Part shown: positions 1-7,891 of the stretch, piece after piece | Layout: each line of letters starts with the position of its first letter | Numbering within the stretch: position 1 is the first letter of the stretch | Origin: an uncultured Alphaproteobacteria bacterium | GTDB taxonomy: Bacteria > Pseudomonadota > Alphaproteobacteria > RF32 > CAG-239 | NCBI GenBank assembly: GCA_910577095.1 | Contig: CAJTLY010000005.1 | Location: 1 to 64,000, forward strand | DNA: 64,000 nucleotides | Direction: 5' to 3' | Notes under the pieces: generated by a model | What the model saw: the letters and a program-made list of their open reading frames with translations, nothing else | What the model was told of the DNA's origin: nothing | The model's database searches: none | Position numbers and translations under genes: made by a program

Positions 1-568
1 TCTAAAGCTAATTATAAGCTTTAGAGCCATGTTCGAGCATCACACAACTTGCGTCACGAGACCAGGCACGGACCTCTGATACTTGGAATTATATGAAAAG
101 CCAGTCCACAGACTGTCTTGTTGATCAGACCATACGGATAAATCCGAATGAAATTCGAAATGTCTGACCCGCGAGCGGCAACAGACGGATAAATATAAGG
201 TAGCTTCAGTTGGTTTATGGCTGTTTTACAACCCCCCTGCGCGGATATCCGTCCCCACGTCACCCTTGTAACGATCGGAGAAGCCTCAGCTAACTCGGAA
301 AGATATTACTTCACGCCCCTCAGGGATGTACGATGCCGTCTCAATGCCAAACTCTTAAGAAGCCGCAGTAAAACCCGAGGCCATTTGTTAATCAAATATG
401 GTAACCGGATAGGGAGCTCTTTGTTAACGAAACGTGCAGCGTTTTAACGGCAACCGTTTGTCATAGCCCCGCCCGAAAAGAAACCTTCGATTATTATGGC
501 TTCCTTTCCAAATCAGATATAAAATCAAAAACTTCTTATTTAAAATATATTGAAAGATGAGATTTCTG
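1..568. other. Unassigned region left of the invertase gene
   Basis: No convincing gene is seen. Positions 1-9 and 17-25 form a perfect 9-bp inverted repeat with a 7-nt loop, which could be a terminator stem or a recombination or binding site. A smaller hairpin (CGGAT/ATCCG) lies near 135-146. The minus-strand frame at 54-263 (69 codons) and the plus-strand frame at 217-447 have no recognisable domain and no clear ribosome binding site. The stretch may be the remnant of a mobile element or an untranslated structured region, but nothing decides this. Confidence 0.3.
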
Positions 569-1159
569 TTAATGAAAATATTTTTTGATATATCTGTGCA
601 GCGTACTCCAACTGCAGTCGAATTGGCGGGCAATTTCGGCCTTTGACAGCTTTTGTGCCAGCATTTGTTCAATTTGCAGATGATATTTTGCCAGTTTTTG
701 ATAGTTAAATCCATAAGGCCGTCCGAGATGATGTCCTTCTGATTTCAGGCGTTTCAGTGATTCTCTGGTTCTTTGCGAAATCAACTGACGTTCAATTTCT
801 CCCGCCAGGGAAAAGGCAAAAGCGAGAACTTTTGACTGAATGTCGGCACCAAGATGATAGTTTTCTTTTAATGTCCATATCTGGCACTCTTTTTCCAAAC
901 ATTTCTGTAAGATGCCCATTACCTCCAACATATTGCGCCCGAGCCTTGATATTTCGGTAGCGATGATAATATCTCCTGACTTTATTTTTTGTAAAAGCTT
1001 GCTTAATTTGCGTTGTTTCAGTTCTTTGCGGGATGAAATCGTTTCGATAACCCACGTATTGATTTCCAACCGTTGCTGTTTTGAAAATTCTTTGATTTCG
1101 TGATGTTGGTTTTTAACGTTTTGACGATCGGTTGAAACGCGTACATATCCGTATATCAT
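569..1159 (-). CDS. Serine recombinase, Mpi/Hin-type DNA invertase
   Basis: This 196-residue protein has the full layout of a small serine invertase. The N-terminal resolvase domain carries the catalytic serine at residue 9 (YVRVST), the SRLGR motif at 71-75 and an ER-rich E-helix near 121-130. A C-terminal helix-turn-helix lies at about 168-190. By eye it resembles the Bacteroides master invertase Mpi more than proteobacterial Hin or Gin (IQSKVLAFAF and LISQRT segments), a recalled family comparison. A GAGGAA ribosome binding site precedes the start. The gene is divergent from the ADA-SLOG operon, and 15-bp inverted repeats lie in the gap between them, so the likely substrate is that adjacent segment. 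It could also act elsewhere in the genome, as Mpi does. Confidence 0.9.
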   Translation of the reverse strand: MIYGYVRVSTDRQNVKNQHHEIKEFSKQQRLEINTWVIETISSRKELKQRKLSKLLQKIKSGDIIIATEISRLGRNMLEVMGILQKCLEKECQIWTLKENYHLGADIQSKVLAFAFSLAGEIERQLISQRTRESLKRLKSEGHHLGRPYGFNYQKLAKYHLQIEQMLAQKLSKAEIARQFDCSWSTLHRYIKKYFH

Positions 1160-1206
1160 GGTCAGTTCCTCGTTGAAAGTTTTTTAACGGGGGAGACCAT
1201 ATCATT

Positions 1207-1221
1207 TAAACCACCGTTTAT
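1207..1221 (+). repeat. Left inverted repeat of the putative invertible segment
   Basis: The 15 bases TAAACCACCGTTTAT are the exact reverse complement of 1345-1359. The site is itself a partial palindrome (TAAAC and GTTTA around a CACC centre), the form expected of a serine-invertase crossover site where a dimer binds around an asymmetric core. It lies 48 bp upstream of the invertase start codon. Confidence 0.8.
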
Positions 1222-1344
1222 TTGCTCTACTTAGAAGTAGTAACACAATTTTTGTCTAATATCAATGTTTTTTTAATTTTCTTTATTTTCTGCCGGGTTC
1301 ACAGAAAACATCCGTTGCTCTTCTTTCATGATTTTTTTTCCGCC
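1222..1344. promoter_or_regulatory. Putative invertible promoter segment
   Basis: This AT-rich 123-bp segment lies between the perfect 15-bp inverted repeats, in the gap separating the divergent invertase gene and the ADA-SLOG operon. In the orientation given, the best promoter-like match is on the minus strand: TTGATA at 1265-1260, a 17-bp spacer, then TACTAC at 1242-1237, with an A-rich stretch upstream. That would face the invertase and leave the operon poorly transcribed. Plus-strand matches are weaker (a -7-like AATTTTTG at 1247-1254). Inversion would turn the minus-strand promoter toward the operon. Which orientation is ON is inference. Confidence 0.65.
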
Positions 1345-1359
1345 ATAAACGGTGGTTTA
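1345..1359 (-). repeat. Right inverted repeat of the putative invertible segment
   Basis: Exact reverse complement of 1207-1221. It ends 36 bp before the start codon of the first operon gene, so inversion would change the sequence immediately upstream of that gene without touching its coding sequence. Confidence 0.8.
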
Positions 1360-1395
1360 TGGTGGGCTCAACAACATCAGGAAAGGAAAATCAAA

Positions 1396-2097
1396 ATGGC
1401 GAAGTTACGTAATTCAACTAAAGAGAATCCCATTTCTCAGGAAGAGGCACTGGAATTTATTACCAAAAATCCGGAAGCGGTTTTTGAAGTTGAAAAAATA
1501 GGTATTGCCGTCGAGCTGACCAAAGCTCTCGGCGGCGAACAAGTTCGTACCGTTGTTCTGGCGCGCGACGGCCGTACGGTTGAAGAGACGACAAATGTTG
1601 CCGGTGAAGGCTTTGCCATTGACAGCCGCCGCTGCATTAACGGCGGTACGGACCAATATGCTAAAAAACCGGCCAAAGCGGGTCCAAACAATTATACGGT
1701 TGACGACGGCCGAACCTTTGAGGAGTTGAAACCCGGGGAAACGGCTAAAGCTCACACTGTCGGCGGTGAAGTCCGCAAAGCCATTGCCGCCCCGGAGGAT
1801 ATGTATCTTAGTACCACTTGGGGAGAAGTTCAGTTTGTTGCCAAAGGCGGTTTGGTAACTTTTATGGGCGATGAGGCAATCGGTAACAATAGCCCGTGTG
1901 ATTTGGTGCTGCGCGAAGACGGCAAAAAAGCTTCTATGGTGTTGACGGCGCCCGGCTACAACATCCGCAAAAATTATGAAGCTGTTTTCGGCAAAAAGCC
2001 CGAAGGTGCGGTTGATGAATTTTTACAAATTGCTGTCGGAGAAGATCGCAAGAATCCGTATATTCAACGCGGCATGTCCAACAATTTCCAACGCTGA
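1396..2097 (+). CDS. Unknown protein, first gene of the ADA-SLOG operon
   Basis: This 233-residue protein is not recognised. The start at 1396 is chosen because AGGAAAGGA lies just upstream; the frame is open further upstream, but that part would run through the invertible segment. The protein is soluble, with no signal peptide or membrane span. A helical N-terminus (about residues 1-50) leads to a mixed region with glycine-rich stretches, among them a WGEVQFVAKGGLVTFMGDEA segment around residue 150 and a basic, Asn-rich tail. It ends 38 bp before the ADA-SLOG gene on the same strand, and both genes have strong ribosome binding sites, so they form an operon. A role as effector, substrate-processing partner or regulator of the fusion protein is inference only. 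Confidence 0.8.
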   Translation: MAKLRNSTKENPISQEEALEFITKNPEAVFEVEKIGIAVELTKALGGEQVRTVVLARDGRTVEETTNVAGEGFAIDSRRCINGGTDQYAKKPAKAGPNNYTVDDGRTFEELKPGETAKAHTVGGEVRKAIAAPEDMYLSTTWGEVQFVAKGGLVTFMGDEAIGNNSPCDLVLREDGKKASMVLTAPGYNIRKNYEAVFGKKPEGAVDEFLQIAVGEDRKNPYIQRGMSNNFQR

Positions 2098-2135
2098 GCC
2101 ATAGCTTTGCCAACTTTTGACGGAAAGGACTGCCG

Positions 2136-4592
2136 ATGTCTAATGAGTATTTTGTTGATTATCCGGAATTGCTCAATCTGAATATTGACTATGCAAAGGA
2201 TGTTTCCTTGGCAATTGACAGAGTTGGAGAACGTTTTGTTCCGGTCATGTCTTATCGCGGACAGGATCAGCGGGCAGGTGAAAATATCATCCGCAATATT
2301 GAAAAGATGATTTCAATCCGACCCGACGAAAATAACGGCTTGCGGTTATTTATCGGTCAAGAGCAGTTTGCTCGTTTTGTCGAAGACAAGCAAGCCGGAC
2401 AGATCCGTTTGGATACCGAAGCACCGCAAAAACATTTAACTTCTTTTGAAATGCGGATGCTGGCGCGACGGGAACAGCAAACGGTCTTTTCTCGTGACGA
2501 AATCAGCGGTCTGGCTCACAGTACGGATCTGCATACTCATTTTGCCGGTTGCCTTTCGCCGGAAGATTTGATCGAAGCCGGGTTGGAGCATAATATATCC
2601 ATCCCGGCAGATTTGCTGAAAAAAGCAGGTATTGATCTGTCCCGTTACAAGAGAGACGGCAATGACAACGTTTTGTTAAACGATTTGGCGGCCAACCGCG
2701 ATGATATTGAAAAATATGCAATTGCCATGCGTATTCCGCTTGAACAGCAGGAAACGTTTAATAAAATGGAAGAAATTTACGTCATGCGCGGGCCTTTTAC
2801 CAAAAATGCGGAGATGTTTCCGACTCTTCTGCGCAAAGTTGCAACTTCTCATGCGGCTGCCGGCATTAAATACGCCGAATTCTCGCTTTCGTCGGTTATC
2901 GGTGATCTCGGGGTGTTGGAAACTTTGCACAAGGAATTGCCGCAGATTGAACGCGATACCGGCTGCAAAATGCGTTTTCTGGCGGCAATGTGGCGCCATT
3001 CGGACAAAGAATGGAATCAGGATGAAGTAGACCGCATCAAGGCGGTAGCAGCCAGTCCTTATGTGGTCGGAGTTGATTTTATGGGACACGAAACAAACCC
3101 GACCGAGGCCTTTGGCGATGAATTGAAAGAAATTGCCAAATGGGCGGCTCTTCATGATCCCGATTTTGTTATGCGGGTTCATGCAGGAGAAAATCCTTTA
3201 TTTCAGGACAATGTAAAAGAGGTGCTGAAAATTGTTCAGGCAGCGACCAAGGAAGCGGAAGCCGAAAACGGCCGCCGTCTGAGGTGTCCGGCCGTTCGTA
3301 TCGGTCACGGTTTGTACGGTGTGGACGAAGAGTGCCTTAACCTGTGTCGGCAAACCAACGCGGTGATTGAGTTTAATATGGCGTCCAACCTCTCTCTCAA
3401 TAACATTGACGACATTACTGCGGTGCCGTTGAAAAAATATGTTGATCACGGGGTGCGCTGCGTGTTGGGTTCGGACGGTATGGGCCTTTATTCGACTTCG
3501 CCTCAACAAGACGTGATTTTGGCACACGCAGCCGGACTTTCCCGCGATGATCTCGTGCAAATAAACAAGTTTGAGGAGAGATTGATTGCCAAAGCCGATC
3601 GCCGTTTTGAGCAAAAACAAAAGTTGCTTGACAGTCGGTTGGCGCGCGGTGCCGCTTATGCTTCCGTCTTTAAGCCGGTTTATTCGACCGCAGACGGTTT
3701 GCCGCATTATACCGATGAAGTTTCAAAACGCAAAAATGAAGAAAAGGCTAAACTGCAAAAGTTTTTAGATTCCGAAATTTCGCGTATCGGTGCCCAAACC
3801 GATGAAAATGTGGTTTATGACGTATTGGAAAATCGGGTTCCGATTTTGGTAACCGGCGCTTCGGTAAAGGCATGGCCGAACATTTCGGCCGAAAATCAGG
3901 ACGAGATCCGGACCGCGATGCAAGTGCTGGTAAATGTGATTGATCCCGAAAAAGCTTGTATTCTCACCGGCGGAACCAACCACGGGGTTGAAAAGCAGCT
4001 GCACGAAGCGGCGCATAATCGGAATCAAAAATCGGATAAAAAATTGGCCGTTATCGGAACATTAACCGAAGAAGCCGCTTATACCGAGTTGGCGAGTATC
4101 GAAAACAACACCATTACCCACGCCGTTGTTTTGGAATTGAACGGCCGTCCGGCCAAAAAATGGTTTGATTTGCCGGATACGGTTTTGGATATCGTTGAAA
4201 GGCGCGGCGGTGAAATGATTGCTGTCGGCGGCGGCGGCGTTGTTCGTGACATGATACAGCGTGCCCATAACATGAAACTGGGTATCAATCTGATGGACGG
4301 TCCCGAAGGCGCTTCAACCGATAAGGCTGCAATTATGCCGGAATATGCCTTCAAGGGCGCTCAAGGGCTGATTACGAAGCTTTATGCCGGGCATCCGGAA
4401 ATCTTTAACCGAGATTTTGATCCGGCCCAAGTCGACGAGTATGTGTCTTCGGCCCGCAGACAGCAGCGTTCTCTGGCAAATATAGGACAGCTGAAACAAC
4501 GGATGGGAATCAGGAATAAAAATGCCGCCGATCATTGCAACGTTGATGCAGAAGTGGTTTCTTTCCTCAAAAAGGATTGTGAAAAACAATAA
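2136..4592 (+). CDS. Adenosine deaminase-like enzyme fused to a SLOG/LSDAT-like nucleotide-binding domain
   Basis: An 818-residue two-domain protein. Residues about 120-520 are an adenosine/AMP deaminase-type TIM barrel with the metal and catalytic motifs intact: HTH at 133-135, HAGE at 349-352, RIGHG at 388-392 and GSDG at 445-448. The C-terminal region, about 560-760, looks like a Rossmannoid SLOG/LSDAT domain: ILVTGAS at 570-576, ILTGGTNHGVEK at 609-620 and AVGGGG at 696-701, typical glycine loops for binding nucleotides or ADP-ribose-like ligands. The first 120 residues are unassigned. ADA-type enzymes occur in anti-phage systems such as RADAR and Kongming, and SLOG domains sense nucleotide signals in CBASS-like systems. 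A defence or signalling role here is inferred. A GGAAAGGA site lies 7 nt upstream. Ordinary purine salvage is less likely given the fusion and the invertible switch. Confidence 0.85.
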   Translation: MSNEYFVDYPELLNLNIDYAKDVSLAIDRVGERFVPVMSYRGQDQRAGENIIRNIEKMISIRPDENNGLRLFIGQEQFARFVEDKQAGQIRLDTEAPQKHLTSFEMRMLARREQQTVFSRDEISGLAHSTDLHTHFAGCLSPEDLIEAGLEHNISIPADLLKKAGIDLSRYKRDGNDNVLLNDLAANRDDIEKYAIAMRIPLEQQETFNKMEEIYVMRGPFTKNAEMFPTLLRKVATSHAAAGIKYAEFSLSSVIGDLGVLETLHKELPQIERDTGCKMRFLAAMWRHSDKEWNQDEVDRIKAVAASPYVVGVDFMGHETNPTEAFGDELKEIAKWAALHDPDFVMRVHAGENPLFQDNVKEVLKIVQAATKEAEAENGRRLRCPAVRIGHGLYGVDEECLNLCRQTNAVIEFNMASNLSLNNIDDITAVPLKKYVDHGVRCVLGSDGMGLYSTSPQQDVILAHAAGLSRDDLVQINKFEERLIAKADRRFEQKQKLLDSRLARGAAYASVFKPVYSTADGLPHYTDEVSKRKNEEKAKLQKFLDSEISRIGAQTDENVVYDVLENRVPILVTGASVKAWPNISAENQDEIRTAMQVLVNVIDPEKACILTGGTNHGVEKQLHEAAHNRNQKSDKKLAVIGTLTEEAAYTELASIENNTITHAVVLELNGRPAKKWFDLPDTVLDIVERRGGEMIAVGGGGVVRDMIQRAHNMKLGINLMDGPEGASTDKAAIMPEYAFKGAQGLITKLYAGHPEIFNRDFDPAQVDEYVSSARRQQRSLANIGQLKQRMGIRNKNAADHCNVDAEVVSFLKKDCEKQ

Positions 4593-4694
4593 AATCCCGA
4601 TTTTCTGAACCTGAAGAATCAAAACCGGAAAGATCTTGCATATATATTCTGTATGCTAAGGTTTTAATATGCTGCAACGTTTAGAACTAATGCC

Positions 4695-4760
4695 GTGAAA
4701 AAGATTGTTTTGGGTTTTGATTTGGGAATCGCTTCCGCCGGTTGGCAAAACCAAATCTGA
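4695..4760 (+). pseudogene. cas9: Truncated cas9 start (RuvC-I stub)
   Basis: From the GTG at 4695 the frame reads MKKIVLGFDLGIASAGW (17 codons), then leaves the homology and stops at 4758-4760. The form GxDxGxxSxGW is the RuvC-I motif that opens Cas9 proteins, with the catalytic Asp at residue 9. Everything after it is missing: uvrA ends at 4859 on the other strand, and the about 100 bp between hold no recognisable Cas9 sequence. One other frame (about 4797-4850) gives a short peptide that could be a scrap of a C-terminus, but this is weak. No cas1, cas2, repeat array or tracrRNA is seen nearby. A chance match is possible but unlikely for this motif at an initiation codon. Confidence 0.6.
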
Positions 4761-4858
4761 GCGAAGCCGCACAATTGAATGCGGAAATTAAAAACCGGAT
4801 TTTAAGAGTAGCGGAGATGAATTGCCGGAGTATCGCCTGTCAGATTTGGAAAGATCGG

Positions 4859-7675
4859 TTATTTCAATTTCTGTCGCAGATATTTGGCGGTATAGCTGTG
4901 AGGAGACTGGGCAACTTCTTCCGGGGTTCCTTCAGCCACAATTCTGCCGCCGCCGTCGCCGCCTTCGGGGCCCAGGTCGACGATATAGTCGGCCACTTTG
5001 ATAACATCCAGATTATGTTCAATCACCACCACCGTATTGCCTTGGTCGACCAAGGTCTGCAAAACCTTCAACAGGCGGTTGATGTCTTCAAAATGCAATC
5101 CGGTGGTCGGTTCGTCGAGGATGTAAAGCGTTTTGCCGGTTGCACGTTTGGAAAGCTCCTTCGAAAGCTTGATTCTCTGTGCCTCACCCCCGGACAAAGT
5201 GGTTGCCGGTTGTCCGAGATGAATGTAGCCGAGACCGACTTTGCGCAGCAGTTCAAGCCGGTTTTTGATTGACGGGATCGCATCAAAAAACACATGCGCT
5301 TCGTCAACGGTCATATCCAACACGTCGGCAATTGATTTTCCTTTATATTTGACCTCCAGCGTTTCGCGGTTAAAACGTTTGCCTTTACAGACGTCGCAGG
5401 CAACGTAAACGTCGGGCAGAAAATGCATTTCGATTTTGGTAACGCCGTCGCCTTTGCAGGCTTCGCAACGGCCGCCGGCGACATTGAACGAAAAACGCCC
5501 GGCGTTGTATCCGCGTGCTTTCGCCTCCGGCAAACCGGCAAACCAATCGCGGATATAAGTAAACAGGCCGGTATAGGTTGCGGGGTTGGAACGAGGCGTG
5601 CGGCCGATCGGCGACTGATCGATATCAATGACCTTGTCGATGTTTTCCAGCCCGCTCAACTGATCGTATATTCCTGCCGGTTCGCGGCTGCCGTTGAGTT
5701 CCTTGTTAACGGCCTTAAACAGGGTTTCTAAAATCAAAGACGATTTCCCGCCGCCCGAAACCCCGGTGATGCAGGTCATGGTGCCAAGCGGAATCTGCAG
5801 GTCGACATTTTTAAGGTTGTTGGTCCGCACGCCGCTGATGCGAAGAAAATGACCGTTACCGCGGCGTCTTTGATGCGGAACCTCTATTTCTTTTTTGCCG
5901 GTCAGATATTGAGCGGTCAGGCTTTCGGGATTTTTCAAAACCCCTGCAACGGTTCCTTCGGCCACCACATGACCGCCGTGTTCGCCGGCGCCCGGTCCCA
6001 TATCGACCAGATAATCGGCGGCGCGGATGGCGTCTTCGTCATGTTCGACCACAATTACCGTATTGCCGATATCGCGCAGGCGGGTCAGCGTTTCGAGCAA
6101 GCGGTCATTGTCGCGCTGATGCAGTCCGATCGAAGGTTCGTCAAGCACATACATGACGCCTGTCAAGCCCGAACCGATTTGCGAAGCAAGACGGATGCGC
6201 TGCGCTTCGCCGCCCGACAGGGTTCCCGACTGCCGGGACAGGGACAGATATTCCAGCCCCACGTTGTTCAAAAAGTTGAGCCGGTCGGTAATTTCTTTAA
6301 GAATTTTGCGGGCAATTTCCTGTTTTTGCGGGCTGAGTCGTTCCTCGGCATGTCCAAACCATTCGCGTGCCTGTTTGATGGACATGGCGGAAACGTCCAT
6401 AATGTCGGCGCCGCCGATCTTGATCGCCAATGCTTCCGGTTTGAGTCGTTTGCCTTGACAATGTTCGCACATTGCGGCCGATTGATATTGAGAAAATTCG
6501 TCCCGGATCGCCTGAGAGTCGGTTTCCATAAAACGCCGTTCCAAATTGTTGATGACGCCTTCAAACGGTTTGTGGGTAACAAAGCGGGAATAGTACATCG
6601 GCACCGTTTGCGAACCGGAACCGTAAAGAATAACGTTGCGTGCCTGTTCCGGCAGCTCCTTCCACGGCGTTTTCATCGAAATGCCGAGGTAACGGCATAA
6701 CGATTCGAGCGTATCGGTATAAAAGCCGTGCTTGCGGCTGTACCACGGTAAAATGGCGCCTTGTGCCATTGAAAGGTTTTCGTTGGGAACAATCAGCTCG
6801 GGGTCCATATACAGCCGTGCGCCGATACCGTCGCAATGAGGACAGGCACCGTAGGGATTGTTAAACGAAAACAGCCGCGGTTCGATCTCCTCAATCGTAA
6901 AACCGCTCACCGGACAGGCAAACTTGGAAGAAAAGGTGATGCGACTGCCCGAAGCGGCGTCTTCGGCAAACAGCAGCCCGTCACTCAGTTTCAGAGCCGT
7001 TTCGACCGACTGGGCCAGACGGGTTTCGAGTCCCGGTTTAATCACCAGACGGTCCACCACCACTTCAATATCATGTTTCTGATTTTTGTTTAACTCCGGC
7101 AGTTCTTCAATGGCGTATACCGTGCCGTCGATTTTAAGACGCTGGTAGCCCTGACGTTGCAAACTTTCAAATTCTTTTTTGAATTCGCCTTTTTTGCCGC
7201 GGGCGATCGGTGCCAGCAACAGAATTTTGCTTCCCTCCGGTAATGCTGCAATGCGATCGACCATTTGCGAAACCGTCTGAGATTCGATCGGCAACCCGGT
7301 TGCCGGCGAATAGGGGGTGCCGGCACGAGCCCAGAGCAAACGCATATAATCATAAATTTCGGTTACGGTACCGACGGTAGAGCGCGGGTTGTGAGAAGTG
7401 GTTTTCTGTTCGATTGAAATTGCCGGCGAGAGTCCTTCGATCGAGTCGACGTCCGGTTTTTTCATCAGTTCGAGAAATTGACGGGCATAAGAGGACAGAC
7501 TTTCGACATAGCGGCGTTGTCCCTCGGCATAAACGGTGTCAAATGCCAGCGACGATTTTCCCGAGCCCGACAGTCCGGTAATGACGGTCAGCTTGTTTTT
7601 CGGAATGCTGATATCAATGTTTTTGAGGTTATGTTCCCGGGCGCCCCGGATTTCGATAAAATTGTTTTCCGCCAT
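4859..7675 (-). CDS. uvrA: Excinuclease ABC subunit A
   Basis: UvrA is the damage-recognising ATPase of nucleotide excision repair, which loads UvrB on DNA. The 938-residue protein shows both ABC modules: Walker A TGLSGSGKSS near the N-terminus and TGVSGGGKSS in the second half, two LSGGEAQRI signatures, and DEPSIGLH and DEPTTGLH Walker B regions. Zinc-module cysteines appear as CPHC, CEHC, CEAC and CDVC. The start at 7675 is preferred over the longer frame because GGAG lies 7 nt upstream and MAENNFIEIRGAREHNLKN is the usual N-terminus. The second Walker A has Gly where Ser is common. The gene ends next to the cas9 stub. Confidence 0.97.
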   Translation of the reverse strand: MAENNFIEIRGAREHNLKNIDISIPKNKLTVITGLSGSGKSSLAFDTVYAEGQRRYVESLSSYARQFLELMKKPDVDSIEGLSPAISIEQKTTSHNPRSTVGTVTEIYDYMRLLWARAGTPYSPATGLPIESQTVSQMVDRIAALPEGSKILLLAPIARGKKGEFKKEFESLQRQGYQRLKIDGTVYAIEELPELNKNQKHDIEVVVDRLVIKPGLETRLAQSVETALKLSDGLLFAEDAASGSRITFSSKFACPVSGFTIEEIEPRLFSFNNPYGACPHCDGIGARLYMDPELIVPNENLSMAQGAILPWYSRKHGFYTDTLESLCRYLGISMKTPWKELPEQARNVILYGSGSQTVPMYYSRFVTHKPFEGVINNLERRFMETDSQAIRDEFSQYQSAAMCEHCQGKRLKPEALAIKIGGADIMDVSAMSIKQAREWFGHAEERLSPQKQEIARKILKEITDRLNFLNNVGLEYLSLSRQSGTLSGGEAQRIRLASQIGSGLTGVMYVLDEPSIGLHQRDNDRLLETLTRLRDIGNTVIVVEHDEDAIRAADYLVDMGPGAGEHGGHVVAEGTVAGVLKNPESLTAQYLTGKKEIEVPHQRRRGNGHFLRISGVRTNNLKNVDLQIPLGTMTCITGVSGGGKSSLILETLFKAVNKELNGSREPAGIYDQLSGLENIDKVIDIDQSPIGRTPRSNPATYTGLFTYIRDWFAGLPEAKARGYNAGRFSFNVAGGRCEACKGDGVTKIEMHFLPDVYVACDVCKGKRFNRETLEVKYKGKSIADVLDMTVDEAHVFFDAIPSIKNRLELLRKVGLGYIHLGQPATTLSGGEAQRIKLSKELSKRATGKTLYILDEPTTGLHFEDINRLLKVLQTLVDQGNTVVVIEHNLDVIKVADYIVDLGPEGGDGGGRIVAEGTPEEVAQSPHSYTAKYLRQKLK

Positions 7676-7822
7676 CTGTTTTCTCCAATCGGACAATATA
7701 ACCGCGAAAGAACAAAAAGGCAACAAAAAAGCTTGTCGGAACAAAGTTTCGGTTTGGAATAATTTCAAAATTATAACCTTGGTTGAAAGATTTTTTAGTT
7801 TTATGTCAATAAAAAGAGATCA

Positions 7823-7852
7823 TTGCTTGCAGGTTATAATTTATTGTATAAA
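7823..7852 (+). promoter_or_regulatory. Candidate sigma70 promoter of the substrate-binding protein gene
   Basis: TTGCTT at 7823-7828 and TATAAA at 7847-7852 are separated by 18 bp, about 40 bp before the gene start. Moderate match only. Confidence 0.4.
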
Positions 7853-7891
7853 CTAAATACTGAACTTTATTTTATAAATCAGAAGATGGTT

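Noticed and set aside
1..568. tRNA, tmRNA, RNase P RNA or self-splicing intron in the left region
   Set aside because: A TTCGA-like T-loop string occurs near 34, but no acceptor stem or other conserved core of these RNAs could be found.
4742..5272. Plus-strand open frame starting in the cas9 stub region and running into uvrA
   Set aside because: Most of it is antisense to uvrA, the start is TTG without a ribosome binding site, and no family fits.
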